A stretch of DNA of 64,000 nucleotides from NCBI RefSeq assembly GCF_001458595.1, contig NZ_LN890328.1:2667288-2731287 (forward strand), in the 5' to 3' direction. Made by a program: the position numbers and the translations under genes. This document shows positions 51,422 through 58,368 of the stretch, piece after piece. The stretch is from Clostridium neonatale. GTDB lineage: Bacteria > Bacillota > Clostridia > Clostridiales > Clostridiaceae. The notes under the pieces are model-generated. The model was not told the origin of the DNA. It ran no database searches and saw only the letters and a program-made list of their open reading frames with translations. Positions within the stretch are counted from its first letter, which is position 1, and each line of letters begins with the position of its first letter.

Positions 51422-51849
51422 TTCAATTCGCAATTCACGATTCAAAATTCACAATTACTTTGACTGTTGACTGTAATTTTTGCCTTTATTCATGTCAAGT
51501 GATTTTTTATTTATTTTAGATTTACAAATTTTTATTTTTTCTTTTAAGTTTATCTATATATAAAGTCAAACTCATAGATCTGAGTTATAAGATTCAAAAG
51601 ATTATAAATACCAAAGCGGATAAAAATTGTATAACATTTTTTTATGCAATACTATATTTAAAGAAAATCTGTAAGATTTTCCTCCTTTTATAAAGTTAAA
51701 CGCATAGATTTGAGTTGTAAAATCTAAAATATTATATATACCAAAGCGGATAAAAATTGTGCAACAATTTTTTATGCAATACTAAATTCAAAGAAAAGCC
51801 TCTGGCTTTTCATCCTTAATTGTAAATCGTGCATTGTGCATTATGAATT
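51422..51849. repeat. Composite spacer: inverse heptad arms around two tandem units
   Basis: Left arm TCAATTCGCAATTCACGATT (51422 on) and right arm TAATTGTAAATCGTGCATTG (to 51849, overlapping the last codons of pheA) are inverse copies. Between them lie two tandem 130-bp units (51559-51815) and an A+T-rich part (51455-51558). No gene. Confidence 0.65.
51559..51815. repeat. Tandem 130-bp structured repeats (two copies)
   Basis: Unit 1 starts at 51559 and unit 2 at 51689; the conserved core ATACCAAAGCGGAT repeats with an exact 130-bp period. Each unit has an AAACTCA/TGAGTT-like hairpin, a hairpin AAAAATTGT/ACAATTTTT, and a terminal hairpin. The terminal hairpin is GAAAATCT/AGATTTTC in unit 1 (51663-51681) and GAAAAGCC/GGCTTTTC in unit 2 (51793-51811): two base pairs changed on both sides. 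Confidence 0.75.
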
Positions 51850-52986
51850 GCCCAAATATCCTCCAAGCAATTTAAAATATGAGCTTTTCTCATTAATACT
51901 CTTTAATGCCTTTTGGACTTTAACATCACCAAGATTTCCTTCAAAATCAACATATAAGAAGTATTTCCACACACCACTTTCCATTGGTCTAGACTCTATC
52001 TTAATCATATTTATCTGATTTTCTGCAAGATGTCTAACTAATTCATATAGTGTACCTGCTTTATGTTCCATTGAAAATACAACGCTTATTTTATTACATT
52101 CTGAATCGGATTCAATTTTCTTTGATATAATTATAAATCTTGTTGTATTTTCACTATTATTATTTATCTTCTCTTTTATTATATTAAGTCCATATATCTT
52201 AGCTGCTCTTTCACCTGTTATTGCTGCTTTTGTTGGATCCTTTAGATCTTTTACAAGTTTTGCACTAACTGATGTGCTATGAAACGGTATAAGTTTCCAC
52301 TCGGGATAATTCTTTAAAAATTCTGTACTTTGCTGGAAAGGTTGTTCATGTGAATAAACTTCTTTTATTTCTTCTATTTTAGTTCCTTCAATTCCAACCA
52401 AATGCTCATTTATCTTTACACATTCTTCACCTACAATATAAAAATCATATTTATATAGTAAATCATAAACTTTTGAAATGGCACCAGTTGATGAATTTTC
52501 TATTGGGACTACTCCATAATCTATCTCTTCTTTTTCCACAGCTTCAAATACTTCTTCAAATTCATTATATGATTTTGCATCTTCTCTTTCACCGAAATGA
52601 TTAATCATTGCCTCTTCTGAGAACGAGCCTATAGCTCCAAAGAATCCTACTCTACAATTTTCTTTTTTATGTTTATATATGTTATGTTTAGAAAAAATTT
52701 TATCAATATTAGACTTTTCTTTCATCTTTTTATGTTCAAGATCTTTAGCTATATTCATCATATTAATGAAGAAAGCTTTTAGCTCATCTGCATATTCTTT
52801 ATTTTCAAGATATCCAATATTCTTTTTTAAAACTTCTCCTTCTCTTGACTTATTTAAAACTGGAAGATTATTAGCTTTTTTATATTCTCCAACCTTCATT
52901 ACAACATTCATTCTTTCTTCAAAGAGCTCTGTCATCTTCTGGTCTATTTCATCTATTTTCTTTCTATAATCATCTAAATCTGACAT
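51841..52986 (-). CDS. pheA: Bifunctional chorismate mutase / prephenate dehydratase
   Basis: A 381-residue fusion. Residues 1-90 are an AroQ-class chorismate mutase (LDDYRKKIDEIDQKMTELFEERM). From about 110 follows the prephenate dehydratase domain (GFFGAIGSFSEEA, VPIENSSTGAI, NTTRFIII with the catalytic TRF). A C-terminal ACT domain (about 300-381, GTLYELVRHL, MIKIESRPM) carries the ESRP phenylalanine-binding motif, so feedback inhibition by Phe is expected. It makes phenylpyruvate. The stop codon overlaps a repeat arm. Confidence 0.96.
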   Translation of the reverse strand: MSDLDDYRKKIDEIDQKMTELFEERMNVVMKVGEYKKANNLPVLNKSREGEVLKKNIGYLENKEYADELKAFFINMMNIAKDLEHKKMKEKSNIDKIFSKHNIYKHKKENCRVGFFGAIGSFSEEAMINHFGEREDAKSYNEFEEVFEAVEKEEIDYGVVPIENSSTGAISKVYDLLYKYDFYIVGEECVKINEHLVGIEGTKIEEIKEVYSHEQPFQQSTEFLKNYPEWKLIPFHSTSVSAKLVKDLKDPTKAAITGERAAKIYGLNIIKEKINNNSENTTRFIIISKKIESDSECNKISVVFSMEHKAGTLYELVRHLAENQINMIKIESRPMESGVWKYFLYVDFEGNLGDVKVQKALKSINEKSSYFKLLGGYLGNS

Positions 52987-53001
52987 TCTGAACCTCCAAT
53001 A

Positions 53002-54075
53002 TTAAAGTATTAAGTCAAGTATTCCAATTGCAGTAGCGGCTTCAATTACAGGAACTGCTCTTTGTACTATACATGGATCATGTCTTCCGTGTATTTCAAG
53101 TTCAGCATCTTTCTTTTCATCTATATTTATTGTTCTTTGCTTTTTAGCTATTGATGCTGTTGGTTTTATTCCCACCTTAAATAATATTGGCATTCCATTA
53201 GTAATTCCACCTGTAATTCCACCATTATTATTTGTATAAGTTTTTACTTTATCACCATCATAATAGTATTCATCATTGCAATCAGAGCCTCTAAGTTTAG
53301 TCATTTCAAAACCTTTGCCAAATTCTATTCCTTTAACTGCTGGAACTGAAAACATTAAATGTGCTAAAGTGGATTCCACTGAATCAAAAAATGGATTTCC
53401 AATACCAGGATTCATCCCAAGAACAGTACATTCAATTGTTCCTCCAACTGAATCTAAATCTGTTTTTGCTTTCAGTACAGTTTCTCTCATAAGAGCTTCT
53501 TTATCTGAAAATAATAATGGAAGTTCCTTTGTTTTCAAATTATCTAATAACTCTTTAGTTAATTCTACTTCACTAAAACTTTTATCTTCAACTTCTCCAA
53601 TACTTTTTACATGTGATCCTATAAATATTCCATGACTTTCTAATATTTGCTTACATATAGCTCCTGCAAATACAAGTGGTGCTGTTATTCTTCCAGAAAA
53701 ATGTCCACCGCCTCTGTAATCATTAAATCCATTATATCTTATATTTCCTGGGTAATCCGCATGACCTGGTCTCATTAAATCTTTTAATTTTCCATAATCT
53801 TTAGAATGCTGATCGCCGTTTCTAATTATAGCGCAAAGTGGTGTTCCTGTTGTTTTTCCTTCAAAATATCCACTTAATATTTCCGGTGAATCTGTTTCTC
53901 TTCTTGCTGTAGAAAGCTTACTCTTTCCTGGTGCACGTCTTGCCATTTCCTTAAGAATTTCATTCATGTTTATTTCAAATCCTGAAGGAAGTCCATCTAT
54001 TGTAATTCCAATTCCTACACCATGTGATTCACCAAATATTGAAACTTTTAATTTATTTCCCCACATTCCACTCAT
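53002..54075 (-). CDS. aroC: Chorismate synthase
   Basis: 357 residues from the ATG at 54075, with AGGAGG 8 bases before it; this start lies inside the end of aroA, giving a 23-bp overlap. Signatures: FGESHGVGIGITIDGLPSG, RRETDSPEI, GHADYPGNIRYNGFNDYRGG, RITAPLVFAGAI, NNNGGITGGITNG and RHDPCIVQRAVPV. FMN-dependent; makes chorismate. Translationally coupled to aroA. Confidence 0.96.
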   Translation of the reverse strand: MSGMWGNKLKVSIFGESHGVGIGITIDGLPSGFEINMNEILKEMARRAPGKSKLSTARRETDSPEILSGYFEGKTTGTPLCAIIRNGDQHSKDYGKLKDLMRPGHADYPGNIRYNGFNDYRGGGHFSGRITAPLVFAGAICKQILESHGIFIGSHVKSIGEVEDKSFSEVELTKELLDNLKTKELPLLFSDKEALMRETVLKAKTDLDSVGGTIECTVLGMNPGIGNPFFDSVESTLAHLMFSVPAVKGIEFGKGFEMTKLRGSDCNDEYYYDGDKVKTYTNNNGGITGGITNGMPILFKVGIKPTASIAKKQRTINIDEKKDAELEIHGRHDPCIVQRAVPVIEAATAIGILDLIL

Positions 54076-55357
54076 CAACTATACCTCCTAAACATTTAAA
54101 ATCATCCCAAAACATAGGATAAGATTTTGAAACGCATTCGTAATCTTTTATTACAATCGGCTCATCACATACAGTGGATGCTATTGCAAGTGTCATTGCA
54201 ATTCTGTGATCCTTATGACTCCAAACTTCAACTCCACCTTTAAGCTTTTTAACACCTTCTATTATGAGTCCATCTTCTTTTTCTGTGATTTTAGCACCTA
54301 ACTTATTAAGTTCAGAAGTTACTGCTGCTAATCTGTCACATTCTTTAATTCTTAATCTTCCTGCATTTACAACTTCGCATGATCCTTCACATAAGCATGC
54401 CACGAGTGATACTACTGGAATTATATCAGGACATTGTGAGCCATCTATAATAGTAGATTTTAAATTTTCAGGTGCTTTTCCTAAGAAACCATTATCTTTA
54501 GGAGTAATCTTGACTCCCATTCTTTCTAATATATCTATTACTTCTTTATCACCTTGAAGTGAATCTAATTTTAAATCTTCTGCTATAACTTCATTTGAAA
54601 GTGCATCAGCACAAAGGAAAAATGCTGCTTGTGAATAATCTCCTTCAACTCTGTAATCTCTGCTTACATAAGTTTGATTTCCTTTTATAATAAATTCTCT
54701 ATAATCATTATTTATAATTTTAATTCCAAAATCCTTCATAGCACTTAATGTTAAATCTATGTAACCTTTAGATTCCATTTCTGTTGTTATTATAATTTTA
54801 GAATCACCCTCTAATAAAGGAAGCGTAAACAACAATCCTGTTATAAATTGTGAACTTATATTACCTTTTACCTTAAATTCCCCAGCTTTTAATTTACCTT
54901 CAGTAACTAAATCCAATATTCCTTCCTTATAAGTATATTTAATTCCTTGTTCATCAAATATATTATAATACGTATCTAGTGGTCTTTTTCCAAGATTTCC
55001 TCTTCCTATAAATCTATTAGCCCCATCAAAAATTGCAGCTATTGGAACTAAAAATCTAAGTGTAGAACCAGATTCATTACAATCTATGATTCTCTCAGAA
55101 TCTATATCTTTACATTTATTATCTGGAGATTTTATTCCTATAACTTCAAGATAATAATCTTTCTTATTAATTATTGCCCCAAGAGATTTCATAGCATCAA
55201 TAGTTGCAATGATATCATCTGAATAATCAATATTAGTAAGCTTGCTTAATCCATTACTAAGTGCTGCACAAATTACTGCTCTATGTGCCATGCTCTTAGA
55301 AGGTGGTATTTTTACTTTTCCTTTTAACTTGTTTGGATAAACTTTATAATTCCCCAT
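54053..55357 (-). CDS. aroA: EPSP synthase (3-phosphoshikimate 1-carboxyvinyltransferase)
   Basis: A 434-residue enzyme with the inverse alpha/beta barrel repeats. PPSKSMAHRAVICAAL (K and S of the substrate site), NESGSTLRFLVP (EPSPS motif; Gly pattern GSTLRF), KGNISSQFITGLL, EGDYSQAAFFLCA, and RIKECDRLAAV, HKDHRIAMTLA are visible. The NxSGSTxRF pattern places it in the class-II-like Gram-positive group rather than confirming glyphosate sensitivity. It is coupled to aroC. Confidence 0.95.
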   Translation of the reverse strand: MGNYKVYPNKLKGKVKIPPSKSMAHRAVICAALSNGLSKLTNIDYSDDIIATIDAMKSLGAIINKKDYYLEVIGIKSPDNKCKDIDSERIIDCNESGSTLRFLVPIAAIFDGANRFIGRGNLGKRPLDTYYNIFDEQGIKYTYKEGILDLVTEGKLKAGEFKVKGNISSQFITGLLFTLPLLEGDSKIIITTEMESKGYIDLTLSAMKDFGIKIINNDYREFIIKGNQTYVSRDYRVEGDYSQAAFFLCADALSNEVIAEDLKLDSLQGDKEVIDILERMGVKITPKDNGFLGKAPENLKSTIIDGSQCPDIIPVVSLVACLCEGSCEVVNAGRLRIKECDRLAAVTSELNKLGAKITEKEDGLIIEGVKKLKGGVEVWSHKDHRIAMTLAIASTVCDEPIVIKDYECVSKSYPMFWDDFKCLGGIVDEWNVGK

Positions 55358-55369
55358 TGCTAACCGCCT

Positions 55370-55500
55370 TTCAATTATTAACTATCAATTATCAATGATC
55401 AATTAATTTAGAAAACCATAGGTTGTCTAAAAATACTATAATAAAAAGCATATTGCTTTTTTCAATTCATTAATCATTGAGCATTGAACATTGAGAATTT
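55370..55500. repeat. Repeat-type spacer between aroB and aroA
   Basis: CAATTATTAACTATCAATTA-type units on the left (55371 on) and CATTGAGCATTGAACATTGA on the right (to about 55494) form imperfect inverse 7-nt-rhythm arms, degenerate relatives of those in the other aro spacers. No gene. Confidence 0.45.
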
Positions 55501-55534
55501 TTAATATATTTCCTTAAATTTTTCATACAATAAT

Positions 55535-56587
55535 TTATCTAAAGAAATCTACTGTAGTCTTTTCCAAATATGCTTCTCCCATTGTTTTAATTAAAACAAC
55601 TTTAAGAACATTATCTATATTCTTTTTATCTAAAGATATTGTGTCTAATATATCTGAACTTTCTTTTATTGGTGCCTCATATGGAAGTCCATATTGAATT
55701 AATATTTCTTTAATATCTTCTGCAACTCCGCTTTCTGTAAGACCTTTTGCTTCTGCTATCTTACTTATTTCATACATTCCTATAGCAACGGCTTCCCCAT
55801 GAGTAAACTTGCTATAATTGTAGTAAGTTTCTACTGCATGGCCTAATGTATGTCCAAAATTTAATAACATTCTCTCCCCAGTATCTTTTTCATCATTTTC
55901 CACAACACATCTTTTTATATCACAACAAGTGTGTATAATTTTCTCTATGTTGTTCATAACTTCCTCTTTTGTTTTTAAATCTTTTAAGAAGTAGAAAAAT
56001 TCTCTGTCTTTTATACATCCATATTTAATTACTTCTGCCATACCATCTTTGAAAAATCTATCACTTAAAGTCTTTAAAACATTTGGATCTATTAAAACTA
56101 ATTTAGGATGATAAAAGCTTCCAACTAGATTTTTCCCTTTTTCTAAATCTACAGCAACTTTTCCTCCTACACTACTATCAACCTGAGCAAGCAGCGAAGT
56201 TGGCATCTGAACAAAAGCCACACCTCTTAAAAATGTTGAAGCAACAAATCCCCCAAGATCTCCAATAACTCCACCACCAAGAGTAATTATCAAATCACTT
56301 CTTGTTAGTTTAAAATCTAAAAGTTCGTTATATACAGAAGGAAGCGTATTAAAAGACTTAGTCTCCTCTCCTGGTTCTAAAGCCATTAATCTAACATTAT
56401 AACCTTCTTTTATTAAGCACTCTTTAACTTTATCTCCATAATAAGAAGCAACATTTTTATCACTTAATATGAATATCTTTTTACCTTTAAAAACCTTCTT
56501 AATTTCTATACCCGTTTCGTCAATTAGTCCTTTTTTAATTATAATTGGATAGCTTCTTTCACCTAGGTTAACTACTAAGTCTTCCAT
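55535..56587 (-). CDS. aroB: 3-dehydroquinate synthase
   Basis: A 350-residue NAD- and metal-dependent enzyme. GEETKSFNTL, ITLGGGVIGDLGGFVASTFLRG, PTSLLAQVDSSVGGKVAVD, the metal site histidines in LLNFGHTLGHAVE and THGEAVAIGM, all present. Converts DAHP to dehydroquinate. It follows the first aroF gene across 255 bp containing repeats. Confidence 0.96.
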   Translation of the reverse strand: MEDLVVNLGERSYPIIIKKGLIDETGIEIKKVFKGKKIFILSDKNVASYYGDKVKECLIKEGYNVRLMALEPGEETKSFNTLPSVYNELLDFKLTRSDLIITLGGGVIGDLGGFVASTFLRGVAFVQMPTSLLAQVDSSVGGKVAVDLEKGKNLVGSFYHPKLVLIDPNVLKTLSDRFFKDGMAEVIKYGCIKDREFFYFLKDLKTKEEVMNNIEKIIHTCCDIKRCVVENDEKDTGERMLLNFGHTLGHAVETYYNYSKFTHGEAVAIGMYEISKIAEAKGLTESGVAEDIKEILIQYGLPYEAPIKESSDILDTISLDKKNIDNVLKVVLIKTMGEAYLEKTTVDFFR

Positions 56588-56747
56588 TTTTACACTCCCC
56601 TTATTTTAAAATACTACTTATTCTTGATTATTGATTTTATTTTCTAGTCTAATTATCTAATATGCAAGAATATATATTCCTGTATTCTCATATTCTTGAG
56701 TTCTAAAATATATATTCTTATATTTCTAAGAATATATATTTTATATT

Positions 56748-56776
56748 TCTAAGCTCAATTCTTCGCTAAGAGCTAT
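56748..56776 (+). repeat. Partial second hairpin of the two-hairpin family
   Basis: Exact second copy of the 29-bp segment at 56818-56846 (CTAAGCTCAATTCTTCGCTA, then AGAGCTAT), without the upstream hairpin 1 and with its outer flank altered. It still folds (TTCT/AGAG with a G-U, AGC/GCT). Confidence 0.6.
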
Positions 56777-56780
56777 TTAA

Positions 56781-56851
56781 AGAACATATCTACCTAAAGG
56801 TAGATATGGGCTATATCTCTAAGCTCAATTCTTCGCTAAGAGCTATATGCC
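56781..56851 (+). repeat. Two-hairpin repeat element, copy C (overlaps aroF stop)
   Basis: Hairpin 1 is a perfect 9-bp stem (56786-56794/56799-56807, loop TAAA). Hairpin 2: GGC-TATA (56809-56815), inner CTCT/AGAG, A/A mismatch, AGC/GCT, loop TCAATTCTTC, TATA-t-GCC (56844-56851). Its last bases, read on the minus strand, are GGC-ATA-TAG, the final two codons and stop of aroF. Confidence 0.78.
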
Positions 56852-57856
56852 TCTTCCAACAGCAGTTGCAATTGGCTTTAATTCTTCAACTAATTTTTCA
56901 AATTTTGATGGCTTAATAGATTGAGCTCCATCACATAAAGCATTTTCCGGATCATTATGAACTTCTATAATAAGTCCGTCTGCTCCTACTGCTACTGCTG
57001 CTTTAGCTAACGGTTCTACCATCCAATACTTGCCTGTCGCATGACTTGGATCAACGATTATTGGTAAGTGACTTAATTTTTTAACTGCTGGAATAGCACT
57101 TAAATCCAATGTGTTTCTTGTGTAAGTTTCATATGTTCTTATTCCTCTTTCACAAAGAATTACATTTTCATTTCCTTCTGACATAATGTATTCAGCAGAC
57201 ATTAGCCACTCTTCTATTGTAGCAGATAATCCTCTTTTTAAAAGAATTGGCTTATTAGTTTTTCCAAGTTCTTTAAGTAAATCGAAATTTTGCATATTTC
57301 TTGCACCAACTTGAATTACATCAACATCTTCAACGAATTTTTCTATATCATATGGAGACATAAGCTCTGTAACTATCGGAAGTCCAGTCTTTTCTCTTGC
57401 TTCTTTTAATAACTCTAGCCCTTCATATTTTAATCCTTGGAATGCATATGGAGAAGTTCTTGGCTTAAATGCTCCTCCTCTTAAGAAATTAGCCCCCATT
57501 TTCTTAACATCTTGTGCAATTCCTACAATTTGCTCTTCTGTTTCAACTGAACAAGGTCCAGCTATCATAGCTAATTTTTTTCCTCCAATTTGAACTCCAT
57601 TAACATCAACTATTGTATTTTCTGGATGAAACACTCTATTTGCTTTTTTGAATGGTTCTTGTACCTTCATTACTCTATCAACTATCGGATTTGCTTCAAT
57701 ATTTAAAGGATCAATTTTGCTTGTATCCCCAACCAATCCTAAAATTTTAATTTCTTTACCTTGGACCGGACTTATTGTAACACCCTTTGCTTCAATTTGT
57801 TTTATTAATCTTTCTACGTCTTGTTCACTTGCTTTTTGTTTTAATATTACTACCAT
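56843..57856 (-). CDS. aroF: DAHP synthase, type I-beta (first copy, leader-controlled)
   Basis: A 337-residue paralog of the enzyme at 47960-48973. N-terminal regulatory domain (about 1-72), then GPCSVETEEQIVGIA, FLRGGAFKPRTSPYAFQGL, QVGARNMQNFDLL, LLKRGLSATIEEW, CERGIRTYET, DPSHATGKYW, IIEVHNDPENALCDG. The C-terminus (VGRGI) differs from the paralog and is partly encoded by a repeat element. It is the first gene of the aromatic operon and stands behind a promoter, leader peptide and terminator. RBS AAGGGGGC. Confidence 0.95.
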   Translation of the reverse strand: MVVILKQKASEQDVERLIKQIEAKGVTISPVQGKEIKILGLVGDTSKIDPLNIEANPIVDRVMKVQEPFKKANRVFHPENTIVDVNGVQIGGKKLAMIAGPCSVETEEQIVGIAQDVKKMGANFLRGGAFKPRTSPYAFQGLKYEGLELLKEAREKTGLPIVTELMSPYDIEKFVEDVDVIQVGARNMQNFDLLKELGKTNKPILLKRGLSATIEEWLMSAEYIMSEGNENVILCERGIRTYETYTRNTLDLSAIPAVKKLSHLPIIVDPSHATGKYWMVEPLAKAAVAVGADGLIIEVHNDPENALCDGAQSIKPSKFEKLVEELKPIATAVGRGI

Positions 57857-57892
57857 TTATTTTGCCCCCTTGCAATTATTGTTATTAATTAT

Positions 57893-57927
57893 AAAAAAAT
57901 AGAGCTCATTATATTAATGAGCTCTAT
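57893..57927 (-). terminator. Attenuator terminator in front of aroF
   Basis: A 13-bp perfect stem (ATAGAGCTCATTA, 57927-57915 on the minus strand, pairing with 57911-57899), 3-nt loop, then a T-run of seven (57899-57893). It lies only 37 bp ahead of the aroF start and downstream of the leader ORF, so full-length operon RNA must read through it. Confidence 0.92.
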
Positions 57928-57975
57928 AATATATCGAAAAATATTAATTTCATTTATCAAAAAACTTTATAAAGA

Positions 57976-58110
57976 CTAAGCACTCATTAAAAAGGTTTTA
58001 TTCAGTTTTTTGCAAAATAAATAGCCAGCGCTAAAATAAAAGCCCCAGATTATAAAGTAAAAAAAGCTATAAAATTTTTGCATAACTGTTATTTTATTTC
58101 CCTTTTTCAT
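57976..58110 (-). CDS. Aromatic leader peptide (44 aa) for attenuation
   Basis: ATG at 58110, stop TAG at 57978-57976. Residues 13-33 (FYSFFYFIIWGFYFSAGYLF, then C) include 7 Phe, 4 Tyr and 1 Trp. The start has a GAAGGGA sequence 10 bases ahead. The transcript segment TTAATGAG (57990-57983), at the codons just before the stop, is exactly complementary to CTCATTAA of the terminator's 5' arm (57921-57914), so it can form an antiterminator. A ribosome stalled on scarce Phe/Tyr codons would leave this segment free; a ribosome reaching the stop would cover it and allow termination. The alternative is a small membrane peptide; no homolog is known to me. Confidence 0.82.
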   Translation of the reverse strand: MKKGNKITVMQKFYSFFYFIIWGFYFSAGYLFCKKLNKTFLMSA

Positions 58111-58146
58111 GCTTTTGGTTTCCCTTCAATATATTTTCTTGTTATC

Positions 58147-58174
58147 ATTATAACAAACCCTCATACTTTGTCAA
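58147..58174 (-). promoter_or_regulatory. Consensus promoter of the aromatic operon
   Basis: On the minus strand, TTGACA (58174-58169) and TATAAT (58152-58147) match the sigma-A consensus perfectly, with a 16-bp spacer. The expected start site is near 58140, about 30 nt ahead of the leader-peptide ATG. Confidence 0.92.
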
Positions 58175-58368
58175 TGTTTATTAATAATTTTTTGTTTTTT
58201 TATTGTGTTATATAACATTTCAATAATGCTAAAAAATCAATTACATTATTAATCAAATATTCCATTATAATTTCAATTAAAATTACTGTCCCTCTATCAT
58301 TTTTTGAATAAGCCTCTAAAATTAACAAAACCTATATATTATTAATATTAATTTAGGAGGTAGTCTTT

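Noticed and set aside
57857..58140. T-box leader in front of aroF
   Set aside because: No T-box consensus (AGGGTGGNACCGCG) is present on the operon strand; the leader-peptide attenuator explains the terminator instead.
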